Both the position numbers and the translations under genes were made by a program. Under the pieces are notes generated by a model that was not told the DNA's origin, made no database searches, and saw only the letters and a program-made list of their open reading frames with translations. A stretch of DNA of 64,000 bases from Lutibacter sp. (GTDB lineage Bacteria > Bacteroidota > Bacteroidia > Flavobacteriales > Flavobacteriaceae): contig NZ_JAEINV010000004.1 in NCBI RefSeq assembly GCF_016342705.1, positions 1-64,000 of the forward strand, in the 5' to 3' direction. Positions 35,659 through 46,375 of this stretch are shown here, piece after piece; the stretch's first letter is position 1; every line of letters begins with the position of its first letter.

Positions 35659-38121
35659 ATGAAACATTTAAAAAAATTGTCGGTAGTTCTGATGATGACT
35701 ACCCTATTCAGTGTGAGCTTTACGTCTTGTATAGACAATGAAGTCTCTCCAATTGTAGAAGCTATTTACGAAGCTCAAGCCGATTTAATTGCTGCGCAAA
35801 CTGCAGTACAAAATGCTGAAGCATCTTTATTAGCTGCTCAAGCACAAGCAGAACAAGCGCAAGCTGCTTACTTAGAAGCGCAAGCTCAAGTAGCATTAGC
35901 AAACGCAGCATCTATTGATGCAGGTACTGCTAACCAATTAGAACAAACAGCATACAATGCTTTAGTTCACGAACAACAATTATTGTCTTTAGTTGCTCAA
36001 ACAACTGCTAACGTTGCTGCAACTGAAAATGCTGCTGCAATTGCTCAAGCTAATTTTGACATTCAAATGGCAAATTTAATGGCTCAATTAGAATCAGCTG
36101 GTGCTCAATTAGCTACTCAGTATGCATATGCTTATGCAAGTGCAATGAATACTGCTAATAGCATTTTATCTGATAAATTATCTGTTGAAACTCAATTAGC
36201 TGCTGCTAACTTGTTCCAAACTTGGGATGGTAGTAACTATGTTTCTCAAGCTTATTATTTAGCTCAAATGGAAGGCGCTGTTACTAATGCTGAAGCAAAC
36301 AAAGCAAGTATTGAAGCTGCAATAGCTGATATGGAAGCTTACATTGCTAACCCTTCTACTCCAGAAGCTATGGTTGCTGCTTTAGAAGCTACTAGTGCTG
36401 ATTTACAAGCACAATTAGATGCTTTAGCTATTTCTATGCAAGAGCAATACAACAAAATCATGGCTATCTATGATGAAAACGGCGTTAGAAATGAAGTTGT
36501 TGACAGATATATGGAAGCTTTAAACGATTTAGAAGATGCTCAAGCTGACAAAACTGATCGTGAAGATTGGATTGAGTCTGCTAATGACAATATCGCTTTA
36601 TGGGAAACTCAATTAGCTGATTATCCTGCTGCTTTAGCTGGCTTTGAAACTGCTGTTGCTGACGCTGAGGCTGCTGTAACTGCTGCTGAAGACGCTTTAG
36701 AAGCTGCAAACGAAGCAAAATGGGCTTCTGATGATGTATTAGCTGATGCTAACACTGCTTTAACTGAAGCGCAAGATGCTTTAGATGCTTTAAACCTTGA
36801 ATTAACTGGTTTAAATACCTCATACCAAGATGCTATTCAAGATTTAGCTGACGAAACTGCTCTTTACGCAGCTGGTTTACCAGGTGTTACTGCTGCTTTA
36901 GCAAGTGCTGAGGGTGATTTAACTGCTGCAGAAGCTGATTTAGCTGCTGCTCAAGCTGATTACGATGCTAAAAAAGCTGCTTTTGAAGCTGACCCAACTG
37001 GATTTGTATGGACAGGTGGTACAAATGGAGCTGTTGGTTTACACGCTGATGCTGTAACTGCAACTGATTCTTACAGAAATTATGATGATACTGCATCTAC
37101 AATGTCTGCATTATCCTTAACTAATAATGGTGGTACTGATGAAACAGGAAACTATACAACTTATGCTGCTTATGCTGCTGATGCTCCAACTTTAGGGTAT
37201 GATTCTTTCTACAATGTAGGTGGTGATGACGTTCCTGCTGGAACTAAAGCTGACCGTTTAGAACTTGCTGCAGATGTGTTAACTCTTGCAATTGATGCTA
37301 TTGCACCATTAGAAACTGCTGTTGCTGATGCTCAAGATGACGTTGATAACTTTGGAGATGATTTAGATGCTGCTCAGTTAGTTTATGATCACCAAAAAGA
37401 TTTATATGAAAATCAATTAGCACTAGTTGCCGCTGCTGAGGGTGTAGTTGACGCTGCACAAGACGCTGTAGATGCTGCTGTAATTGTTAATGACGATGCT
37501 ATTGAAGCTGTAGCTGATGCAGACAATGCATTAACTGATGCTGAAGCTGATTTAGTAGATGCTGAAGATGACTTAGCTGCTTTTGAAGCTACAACTGAAG
37601 AAGATATCCAAGGATGGATTGATGAAGCTAACGATGATATCGCTGATTGGACAACAGAAATTGCTGCTATCCAACCTATTATTGATGCTAAACAAGCTGT
37701 AGTTGATGGTTTACAAGCTGAATACGATGAGTATGTTGCTAACACTGGATTCTTAAGTTCATTATATGCTGACTTACACGCTGAAATTATTGCTGAATGG
37801 CAAGCTTATTGGGCTATGGAGCAACAAGAAACTGCTTTAAACAACCAATTAGACTTAAATGATGACTTAATTAGCGCTTACGGATCAGTAGATGATTTAG
37901 CTACTATGTTGTCTGACTTACAAGATGATTTAACTGATGCTATTTACGACATCGAAGTTGCTGAACAAGCTTTAGCTACTGCACAAGCTGATGCTAATGC
38001 TGATGTTGCTTACATTGCTTACTTAGAAGCTAAAATTGCTACTTTAACTGCAAGACACGCAAATGCTATGGCAATTGCTGCTAAATACAAAGCATTAATG
38101 GATGCTGCTTTAGCAAGCTAA
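35659..38121 (+). CDS. Ala-rich long coiled-coil lipoprotein
   Basis: Lipobox FTSC; ~800 residues dominated by A/D/E/Q/L heptad-like sequence (AEADLAAAQADYDAKKAAFEADP). Confidence 0.75.
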   Translation: MKHLKKLSVVLMMTTLFSVSFTSCIDNEVSPIVEAIYEAQADLIAAQTAVQNAEASLLAAQAQAEQAQAAYLEAQAQVALANAASIDAGTANQLEQTAYNALVHEQQLLSLVAQTTANVAATENAAAIAQANFDIQMANLMAQLESAGAQLATQYAYAYASAMNTANSILSDKLSVETQLAAANLFQTWDGSNYVSQAYYLAQMEGAVTNAEANKASIEAAIADMEAYIANPSTPEAMVAALEATSADLQAQLDALAISMQEQYNKIMAIYDENGVRNEVVDRYMEALNDLEDAQADKTDREDWIESANDNIALWETQLADYPAALAGFETAVADAEAAVTAAEDALEAANEAKWASDDVLADANTALTEAQDALDALNLELTGLNTSYQDAIQDLADETALYAAGLPGVTAALASAEGDLTAAEADLAAAQADYDAKKAAFEADPTGFVWTGGTNGAVGLHADAVTATDSYRNYDDTASTMSALSLTNNGGTDETGNYTTYAAYAADAPTLGYDSFYNVGGDDVPAGTKADRLELAADVLTLAIDAIAPLETAVADAQDDVDNFGDDLDAAQLVYDHQKDLYENQLALVAAAEGVVDAAQDAVDAAVIVNDDAIEAVADADNALTDAEADLVDAEDDLAAFEATTEEDIQGWIDEANDDIADWTTEIAAIQPIIDAKQAVVDGLQAEYDEYVANTGFLSSLYADLHAEIIAEWQAYWAMEQQETALNNQLDLNDDLISAYGSVDDLATMLSDLQDDLTDAIYDIEVAEQALATAQADANADVAYIAYLEAKIATLTARHANAMAIAAKYKALMDAALAS

Positions 38122-38143
38122 TAAATTCTTTAGGAAACTAAAA

Positions 38144-38169
38144 AAAGGGCTGCACAACAGCAGCCCTTT
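38144..38169 (+). terminator. Intrinsic terminator AAAGGGCTGC-ACAACA-GCAGCCCTTT
   Basis: 10-bp perfect arms. Confidence 0.75.
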
Positions 38170-38206
38170 ATTAAACAAAATAAGAACTCTTAAAGAACTA
38201 AAACAT

Positions 38207-39025
38207 ATGAAAAAATATTTAATTTTATGCTTTATTTTTGCCTTATCGCTAACAAGCGTTAATGCTCAAGATAAAGATTCAGACCACGTTTGTAAGGATG
38301 CTTGTTGCGCTGTGAGTACTTTCGCACCACAAAAAGGAGATTTTACAGCCGCTATGGTTTTTGGACGAGGAGCATATCTAAATGGTGGTTTAGTTGTACC
38401 TAATTCTTATCCAAGTACTGTTGATGGAACGTCACCTTACGATAATACCGTAAGTGCTAACAGCAATAGTATTACAAATATGATAGGAGCAGAAGGTAGA
38501 TATTACGTTGGAAACAGATTCGCTCTTACCCTTAGTGGTGGTGCAATTATGCGTAATACTCCTGCTGTATTAGCAATTCCTGGAGTACCAAACTCAAGTG
38601 TACCAGCATATGCTGCCGTTGATTCTTCTGAAGAAATTGACGTTACAGCTACTATTGGTGGACAATGGTTATTTAAAACAAAAAATGATAGATTATTTCC
38701 TTACTTAGGATTTGCTTTACCATTTGATTATGCAAGACAATCTTTGTATGATCCAACAATAACTGTTGATAACTTAGGAAATGTTACTATTACTGACTTA
38801 GGTGCTCGTCACGCAGATATTACCGCATTTGGTGTACAAGCTGTTGCTGGTGTTGATTATTATATTGCTAAAGATGTATTTCTTGGCTTTGATATTAAAC
38901 CAGTATCATACACTTATGCTGTTAGTGTAAAAACACCAGGTCCAGGGTTAATGAACCTTGAATCTGAAAATAATACTGTTTCTTTCTTTGCTCAATTTTC
39001 TTTCAAACTTGGGTTTAAATTCTAA
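38207..39025 (+). CDS. Outer membrane beta-barrel protein (BT1926-like)
   Basis: Signal peptide; amphipathic beta strands; terminal FFAQFSFKLGFKF. Confidence 0.75.
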   Translation: MKKYLILCFIFALSLTSVNAQDKDSDHVCKDACCAVSTFAPQKGDFTAAMVFGRGAYLNGGLVVPNSYPSTVDGTSPYDNTVSANSNSITNMIGAEGRYYVGNRFALTLSGGAIMRNTPAVLAIPGVPNSSVPAYAAVDSSEEIDVTATIGGQWLFKTKNDRLFPYLGFALPFDYARQSLYDPTITVDNLGNVTITDLGARHADITAFGVQAVAGVDYYIAKDVFLGFDIKPVSYTYAVSVKTPGPGLMNLESENNTVSFFAQFSFKLGFKF

Positions 39026-39055
39026 CTTGTAGATTATTATAAGAAACTATTAAAG

Positions 39056-39085
39056 AGAGGCTATTTTAAATAGCCTCTTTTTTTA
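39056..39085 (+). terminator. Intrinsic terminator AGAGGCTATTT-T-AAATAGCCTCTTTTTTT
   Basis: 11-bp perfect arms plus T-run. Confidence 0.85.
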
Positions 39086-39249
39086 TGCCTTAAAATTAGT
39101 TAAATTACTCGTACTTTATTAAAGGTCTACATTTTTTGAAGTTCATTCAAATCTTCTGCTCCACTAGAAACTATTTAAAAAGATAGCGATCCTATTCCAA
39201 TAAAATTTAAATGTTCTATAAATTATTGGTACTTAAATAGTATCGTTAA

Positions 39250-39375
39250 AAACTCCTTAGCTAATTTATAAAACTGCTTAGCAATATTCTAAAACTGCTT
39301 AGCTATTTTACCAAACTCCTTAGCAATATTTCATAACTACTTAGCTAATTCATAACATTGCTTCGTAATTGCGCC
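39250..39375 (-). repeat. Six tandem 21-bp units (core GCTAAGnAGTTT on minus strand)
   Basis: Unit starts at 39250, 39271, 39292, 39313, 39334 and 39355, exact 21-bp phase; reads as degenerate [Y/G/*][N/K/E][I/L]AK[Q/E]F heptads on the minus strand. Confidence 0.8.
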
Positions 39376-39490
39376 ATTGTTATTGTTTTCCACCAAAATA
39401 CCACTCTTGTAAGCTTGAACACATTAAAGGTTCACAAACCCACCAACCTGAATATCCCTTATTTACAGTCCATCAGCATACCAAAACACG

Positions 39491-41620
39491 CTATTTATAA
39501 TTCATAGAAAGTTGTATACGTTTTCTAGCAATGTCTATTTCTAAAACTTTTACAATAACTTGTTGATGTAAACTTACTATGGAATTAACATCACTTACAA
39601 ATGTATCAGATAAATTTGACACGTGTACCAAACCACTTTCTTTAATGCCAATATCTACAAAACAACCAAAATTGGTGATATTATTTACAATTCCAGGTAA
39701 TAATTGTCCTTCGTGTAAATCATTTATAGTTCTAATATTTTGGTTAAACGTAAAAACTTTCGCAGTTTGACGCGGATCTAAACCGGGTTTTTCTAATTCT
39801 TTAACAATATCTTTTAATGTTAACACACCTACAGTTTCTGTAACGTATTTTTGAAGATCAATTTTTTGAAGTTGCAATTTATTCCCAATTAAATCAGAAA
39901 CATTCAATTTTAGGTCCTTTGCTATTTTAGTGACAACAGCATAACTTTCTGGGTGCACAGCAGAATTATCCAACGGATTTTTTCCGTTTTTAATTCGTAA
40001 AAATCCAGCGCCTTGTTCAAAAGCTTTATCTCCTAATCTCGGCACTTTTTTAATATCATTTCTAGAAGTAAAAGAACCATTTTTATCTCTATAAGCTACC
40101 ATGTTTTCAGCCAATTTTGGACCGATTCCAGAAACGTAACTAAGCAAAGATATACTAGCTGTATTCACATTTACACCAACGGTGTTTACACAACTCTCTA
40201 CCACCGCATCTAAAGAGTTTTTTAATTTATGTTGATCCACATCGTGCTGATATTGACCAACGCCAATAGATTTTGCATCAATTTTCACCAATTCAGCTAA
40301 GGGATCAGCTAACCTCCGTCCAATAGAAACAGAACCACGAACTGTAACATCATAATTTGGAAATTCATCTCTCGCAATTTTAGAGGCTGAATAAATACTG
40401 GCTCCTGCTTCACTCACCACAAAAACCTGCACATCTTTATTAAAACGCATTTTACGAATTAATTGTTCCGTTTCTCTAGATGCAGTTCCATTTCCAATGG
40501 CAATCGCTTCAATTTTGTAAGCATCCACCAAACTATTAATTTTTTTCATTGCTCCTATTGAATCGTTTTTTGGAGCGTGCGGATAAATAGTTTCGTTATA
40601 CTCTAAACCACCTTGTGCATTTAAACAAACAATTTTACAACCAGTTCTAAACCCAGGATCAATGGCTAAAATATTTTTTTCACCCAAAGGTGCGCCTAAT
40701 AGCAATTGCTGTAAATTTTTAGCAAAAACCTGAATGGCACTTTCATCGGCTTTTCCTTTTGAACTATTTAAAGTTTCATTAGATAAAGCCGGAAATAATA
40801 AGCGCTTATAGGAATCTTGAATTGCTAATTTTAGTTGTTGCGTACAAGCATTGTTAGAATTTAATATTCGATCTTCAATTTTATCAATAGCCTTTTCATC
40901 ATCAATTTCAATTTTGACACGAACAAAACCCTCTTTTTCTGCTCTTAAAATAGCTAATAATCGATGCGAAGGACAACGACTTAAACGTTCTGACCAATCA
41001 AAATAATCTCTAAATTTTTGCGCCTTTTCTTCGTCTTCTTTTCCTTTTACAACTTTGGTGGTAATATTTGCGAATTTTTCTAATTGATAACGAATGTTGT
41101 TTCTAACATCGGTACGTTCATTTACCCATTCCGCAATTATAAAACGTGCACCTTCCAGCGCAGCTTCTTCTGTTTCAACTTCATTATTTACATATTTTAC
41201 TGCAATAGATTCAATATCTGTAGCACGCTGACTCATTATAATCTTCGCCAACGGTTCTAATCCATTTTTACGCGCTATTTCAGCCTTTGTGTTGCGCTTT
41301 TTCTTAAATGGTAAGTAAATATCTTCTAACACTATTAAGCTAGTTGTAGCTTCTATCTTATGCTTTAATTCTTCGGTTAAAACCTCTTGCTCTTCTAATG
41401 CTTTTAAAATAGTTGTTTTCCGTTTTTCTAACTCTTCAAATTGCGCTTTAAATTTTACAATATCACCTATTTGAACTTCATCTAAATTTCCTGTACGTTC
41501 TTTTCTATAACGTGATATAAAAGGAATGGTACAATCTTCATTTAAAAGTTGAATGGTGTTTTTTATGGCTGCTTGCGGTAATTGAGTTTGTGATAAAATA
41601 TATTGAATTAAAGGCGTCAT
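39491..41620 (-). CDS. tex: Tex family RNA-binding transcription accessory protein
   Basis: IPFISRYRKERTGNLDEVQ; LAIDPGFRTGCKIVCL; C-terminal S1 domain. Confidence 0.93.
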   Translation of the reverse strand: MTPLIQYILSQTQLPQAAIKNTIQLLNEDCTIPFISRYRKERTGNLDEVQIGDIVKFKAQFEELEKRKTTILKALEEQEVLTEELKHKIEATTSLIVLEDIYLPFKKKRNTKAEIARKNGLEPLAKIIMSQRATDIESIAVKYVNNEVETEEAALEGARFIIAEWVNERTDVRNNIRYQLEKFANITTKVVKGKEDEEKAQKFRDYFDWSERLSRCPSHRLLAILRAEKEGFVRVKIEIDDEKAIDKIEDRILNSNNACTQQLKLAIQDSYKRLLFPALSNETLNSSKGKADESAIQVFAKNLQQLLLGAPLGEKNILAIDPGFRTGCKIVCLNAQGGLEYNETIYPHAPKNDSIGAMKKINSLVDAYKIEAIAIGNGTASRETEQLIRKMRFNKDVQVFVVSEAGASIYSASKIARDEFPNYDVTVRGSVSIGRRLADPLAELVKIDAKSIGVGQYQHDVDQHKLKNSLDAVVESCVNTVGVNVNTASISLLSYVSGIGPKLAENMVAYRDKNGSFTSRNDIKKVPRLGDKAFEQGAGFLRIKNGKNPLDNSAVHPESYAVVTKIAKDLKLNVSDLIGNKLQLQKIDLQKYVTETVGVLTLKDIVKELEKPGLDPRQTAKVFTFNQNIRTINDLHEGQLLPGIVNNITNFGCFVDIGIKESGLVHVSNLSDTFVSDVNSIVSLHQQVIVKVLEIDIARKRIQLSMNYK

Positions 41621-41726
41621 AGAATACTAAAATTAGAAAACAAATATAATTACTTACTACATCTTAAAACATACAATTCACAAAAAATACGGCAAATGCC
41701 CTATAGTGGTATAAAAAGTTGGTACT

Positions 41727-41734
41727 TATATTTG
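41727..41734 (+). promoter_or_regulatory. -7 box TATATTTG upstream of MORN gene
   Basis: Exact TAnnTTTG 20 bp before the ATG. Confidence 0.4.
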
Positions 41735-41753
41735 ATACTAACAAAAATTACTT

Positions 41754-44633
41754 ATGAAAAATATTTTTGCAATTTTAGCCCTTGTAATTTCCATACAGCT
41801 ATTTGCTCAAAACGTAGATATGGAAAATGCGCCAGAAAATCCAGTTGCCTTACCCTACAAGTTAGCCCATTTTAATTTAAAAGGCGACGTATATAATTAC
41901 GATTCCAGATTGTATTTTAACAAAGAGGGTTTTCTTATAAGAAAATCAGACTACACTGGAGAAAATACGTATACCTACAAAAATGGTAAATTAATTGGCG
42001 ATGCGTATTCAAATGAATTAAAAGTAAGCGATAACGGATTGATAACTCTGAGAAGCACTAATTATTCTACTATTGACTATTCCTACAATGATAAAGGCTT
42101 ACTAATTTCCGTTATTGAAACAAAACCTGAAGCCTATAATTCACCTCTTAAAATTGATAATAAAAAATATGTTTACGATGCACAAAATAGAGTTATTAAA
42201 GAGGAAATATACAGTTCTCAAATTTTAAAAGAAACAACAACATACACCTATAAAAAAATTGGAAATACCGTTCAGGTATTTGCAGAGGTTACTAAAACTG
42301 ATGAAAAACCATATCATACAGAAAAACATTATATAAATGGAAGACTCATACTATCCAATGATCAATATGATGCTATTCCATTAAAAATAGCATCAAAACT
42401 AGATTCCTATGGGAATAGTATTGAAGATAAACATATAAATGGTGGAACATTAACAGATACGTTCAATTATACTATAATTTATTATTCTGAAGCCAACAAT
42501 CCAAAAAACTATACAGTATTTATAAAAAAAGCATATAATGGCTCTATAATTCCTCAAATTCAAAAAAATGGCGGGTATTTCTATACAAAGTCAAATTCTC
42601 AACTTGAATCTACATTGGATATGTTGTTTTATGACGATTTAACCAAAAATTATTACATAGCAAAAAACGCCTACGATAAAACATTACCAGAAGGAACAAC
42701 CATTAAATTTGAACTTATATCAAAAAACAATGAAGTACTTTCTTATATTAATTCAAAGGAAGAAATTATTATATTTAATAACTGTGAAAATGTTTTAAAA
42801 AATTCAGAAGAAAAGGCAGCCTCCTTCAACATAAATCACTTATTCGTTTACACAAAAAATACCAAAACAAAACAAGAACAAACATTTTTCTTTAAAGATG
42901 CTAAAGGGAAAACTTTTACTTCTGGAATTTTACTTCCCGAAAATAAAGCACCTTTATATTATTATCATGATAAAACCACAGATGGTGTAGTACTCGTTTT
43001 TAAAGGCCAACTAGTTAAAAACGTTTCCTTAAATAATACTAAAAAAATAGGAGACTGCGGTATAGTTATCAACCAAGAAGGCAAACCTACCTACGTTTTG
43101 CCAGATTACTGCAAACTAGAAATAGATAAAATTTATGCAGGAAGATTTTACGATGCAACGCTTGATAAAGTAGTTGAAAATGAAAACCAAGAAATTACCA
43201 ATTCCATTGCAACAAACAAAAATTGTATTTCTGGTAATTGTACAAATGGATATGGCAAATATAAGGCAATAAACGGTGATATTATTGAAGGATTTTTTAC
43301 AAATGAAAAAGTTAATGGGTTTGGTAGCCAAACATATACTACAGGAGATACCTATACAGGAAACTATATTGATGGAAAAAGAGAAGGCTATGGCATCTAT
43401 ATTTGGAAATCTATAAACACACAATATTACGGAGAATGGAAAAATGATAAAATACATGGATATGGCTATTTAGTTAACAAAAATGAGATTACTCAAGCAG
43501 GAATCTATACAAATGGAAAGCTAACCACAGATCTTTTAATAGATTATAAAAACAAAAAATATTCAACCAGCAACTGTTTAGGCGACTGTAATAATGGTTT
43601 TGGGAGTATAAAATATTCTGGAGGAGATTCGTATACAGGATTCTTTATCAATGGAAAATCCGCCAAAGTAGGAAAACATATGTGGATAAAGTTTGACAAG
43701 GTTTTTGCTGAATAAACCGGTCAATTTGATGCCAATGGGCAAACCAATGGTACCGCTAAATATGTACAAGGAAATTCGACCTATTTTGGAGAAATACTAC
43801 AGGGTAAACTCACAGGCAAAGCTTTGAAAATAAATACACAAACAAATAAAGAAACGTATGGTGAATTTATTGATGATAAATTAGTAAAAGATTATAGCAT
43901 CTATTCAAACACAACTTCTAACAATACAAATATCCCTATAACAAATTCATTCCCCACAGAAACCTGTATATCTGGTAATTGCATTGATGGGTATGGAATT
44001 TTAAAAACTAAAGACACATCTACAATTACAGGGTTTTTTAAAAATTCACAACCTAATGGCTACGGAATAGAAGTATACAATGATGCAAGTGCATATTATG
44101 AAGGAACATTTAAAAATGGTTTAAGAGATGGCTATGGATATTATAAATGGGTGAAAACAGGTCTAAATTATATAGGATTATGGAAAGAAGGATTGCAGCA
44201 TGGTTATGGATACTATAGTAATAATGGTATTGTAACTCAGGCAGGGTATTACGAAAAAGGAAAGCAAATACAAAATATGTTAACGCCAAATTATATTAAC
44301 AAAATATTAAAAGACAATTGCCTTGGAGATTGTAATAATGGTTTTGGCAGTTTAAAATATTCGAATAATGACATGTATACTGGATTTTTTAAAAATGGTG
44401 AAAAAAACTATGTTGGTGGTTATCTTTGGGCAAATGGAAATGGTTATACAGGGGAATATTACAATGGAATTAGAAACGGGGAAGGCGAAGAATTTTACGG
44501 AAGTATCGAAACTACCTACCACGGAACATTTGTTAACGGACAACGACAAGGTAATGGAGCTTACTTTAACAAAAGTGGTGACCTACTAAATAAAGGTTAT
44601 TGGGAAAATGGCGAGCTCAAAACATCTTATTAA
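41754..44633 (+). pseudogene. MORN-repeat protein gene interrupted by one in-frame TAA (43713-43715)
   Basis: Track ORFs 41754..43715 and 43824..44633 are in the same frame. The frame stays open after the TAA: TGQFDANGQTNGTAKYVQGNSTYFGEILQGKLTGKALKINT... Confidence 0.7.
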
Positions 44634-44732
44634 GCTAAAAAATAAAACTTGAAGTCCTTAAAATTAAGCCCTAACTTTTTAGTATGGTTTTTTTAAACTG
44701 AATAGCATTTAAAACAAAATAACTTATAAACT

Positions 44733-45596
44733 ATGAAAATTAAATATTTAACAATTATTCTATTATTTAGTGGAACTCTTTTTGCACAATCATTTAAATA
44801 CCATCCTGACGATTGGAAGTATACTATTGATGTTGAAAATTATGACCAATTAAAAAGCATTACAACTACAAATTACACCATTAAAAATGGAATAGAAACA
44901 CCCGTTTTAGAAACCTATATGGATTGGAATTATACACAACAACTCAATTCCATTTCCTTTCACGATTTTACTTTAAGCAAAGTAAATTATACCGTTACAA
45001 TAAACTACATGGAACCTGACAGCAACTTATTAAATTTTATAGAAGTTACTAATCTAGAAAATAATACACCTATAGAAAGTTACATCTACCACTATAGTCC
45101 AGACGGATATACCATTGAAAACATAAAAGTAGAACGTTATTCTAATAACGCGCTTATAAGTCAATTTGATATTAAATATGTATATGACGATGATTGGAGT
45201 AGAACAACCGAAACTATTTTCACGCCAACCGGAACTATTGAAAAACAGACTAAATTTTCCTCCATAAACGGAAATGATGAAAACAGATCCGTGAAAAATA
45301 TTTTCTTAGGTGCTAATTTAGCTTTTGATCATTCCTTAGAAGAAATATACGACAAAGAGTGGATAACAAACTTTGGAAACGACTATAAAAATAATGAAAC
45401 CACAAAAAAAACACGTTTTAAATACAATGAGCATAATTTATTAGAAGCTATAACAGAAAACGGTGTAGAAGTGCAGCGTTTTGAATACACCTTGGATGAT
45501 AACAACAATTGGATAGAGCGCAAAACATTAGAGAAAAAAAATAATTCATGGAACCTTGTAAATATTACTAAACGCACTATTACATATCGTGCATAG
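44733..45596 (+). CDS. Hypothetical secreted protein (YD/RHS-like strand pattern)
   Basis: Signal peptide; IKYVYDDDWSRTTETIFTPTGTIEKQ, FKYNEHNLLEAITENG. Confidence 0.6.
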   Translation: MKIKYLTIILLFSGTLFAQSFKYHPDDWKYTIDVENYDQLKSITTTNYTIKNGIETPVLETYMDWNYTQQLNSISFHDFTLSKVNYTVTINYMEPDSNLLNFIEVTNLENNTPIESYIYHYSPDGYTIENIKVERYSNNALISQFDIKYVYDDDWSRTTETIFTPTGTIEKQTKFSSINGNDENRSVKNIFLGANLAFDHSLEEIYDKEWITNFGNDYKNNETTKKTRFKYNEHNLLEAITENGVEVQRFEYTLDDNNNWIERKTLEKKNNSWNLVNITKRTITYRA

Positions 45597-45642
45597 TCTT
45601 AACAAAATTATTCAGGGTTTCAGCCTAAATTTAAGCGAAATG

Positions 45643-46275
45643 TTATATTTTGCTATCCATTTCATTGGTGTTGTTTGATTTTACCAAGAGAATTTCAAAA
45701 AACAATTTTAACAATAAAAAAGGAGCAACAATAAGACCTGATAATAAATTAGAATTGGAATTTTCATAAAAATCTTTGGGAAGAAATCCCCAAATAAACA
45801 TTCCAATAATTATAGAAATATGTAAAATAATAATTTCTCTAGATAACATACTATTTTTATTAATAGTATGAAATTCATTTTTAAAATACAGTATCATTTC
45901 TCTAACTAAAAAGGTAATTATTGTAAAATTAAATAATGAATTTTTAAACATCAAAACTTCAAAATTTATAAAAATTAGGTTTGTGTTTTTCCAATCTAAT
46001 ATGAGTCCAAAAAAAATGAAGATAAAAACAACGTACAAAAATAATAAGAACATTTTACTTTTTGCCGCCGCAAAATACGCTTGTGGTAGCTTAAGTTTTT
46101 TTCTTTTAAAAAAATAACATATAAAACTAGAAACAGTTCTTAAAAACTCATCAAACCAAAATAAATAAATTAAATAAAAAACACTTATTTGATTATTAAT
46201 TACCGCTAATGCCGTAAATATTGACATGAACACTAATGATATATAATTTGATAAAGGAGTGGTTTTAAGCTGCAT
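45643..46275 (-). CDS. Hypothetical integral membrane protein
   Basis: About five hydrophobic segments. Confidence 0.6.
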   Translation of the reverse strand: MQLKTTPLSNYISLVFMSIFTALAVINNQISVFYLIYLFWFDEFLRTVSSFICYFFKRKKLKLPQAYFAAAKSKMFLLFLYVVFIFIFFGLILDWKNTNLIFINFEVLMFKNSLFNFTIITFLVREMILYFKNEFHTINKNSMLSREIIILHISIIIGMFIWGFLPKDFYENSNSNLLSGLIVAPFLLLKLFFEILLVKSNNTNEMDSKI

Positions 46276-46323
46276 AAATAAAAGTTTTTCAAATTAAATG
46301 AATTTAACCTGATTTTAATAATG

Positions 46324-46353
46324 AAAAAGCCATATTTCTCAATATGGCTTTTT
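46324..46353. terminator. Bidirectional terminator AAAAAGCCATAT-n6-ATATGGCTTTTT
   Basis: 12-bp perfect arms between the membrane-protein gene and the 3' end of metG. Confidence 0.8.
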
Positions 46354-46375
46354 AAAATATTTATAGATTAATTGT

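Noticed and set aside
37413-37745. Minus ORF 37413..37745
   Set aside because: Antisense of the Ala-rich coiled-coil gene; Ser/Ala low complexity.
39250-39375. CRISPR array
   Set aside because: Period is only 21 bp with no unique spacers; units are diverged tandem copies.
43713-43715. Programmed recoding of the TAA
   Set aside because: No recoding signal recognised; TAA is not a usual recoded codon, and a point mutation at a MORN Tyr is simpler.
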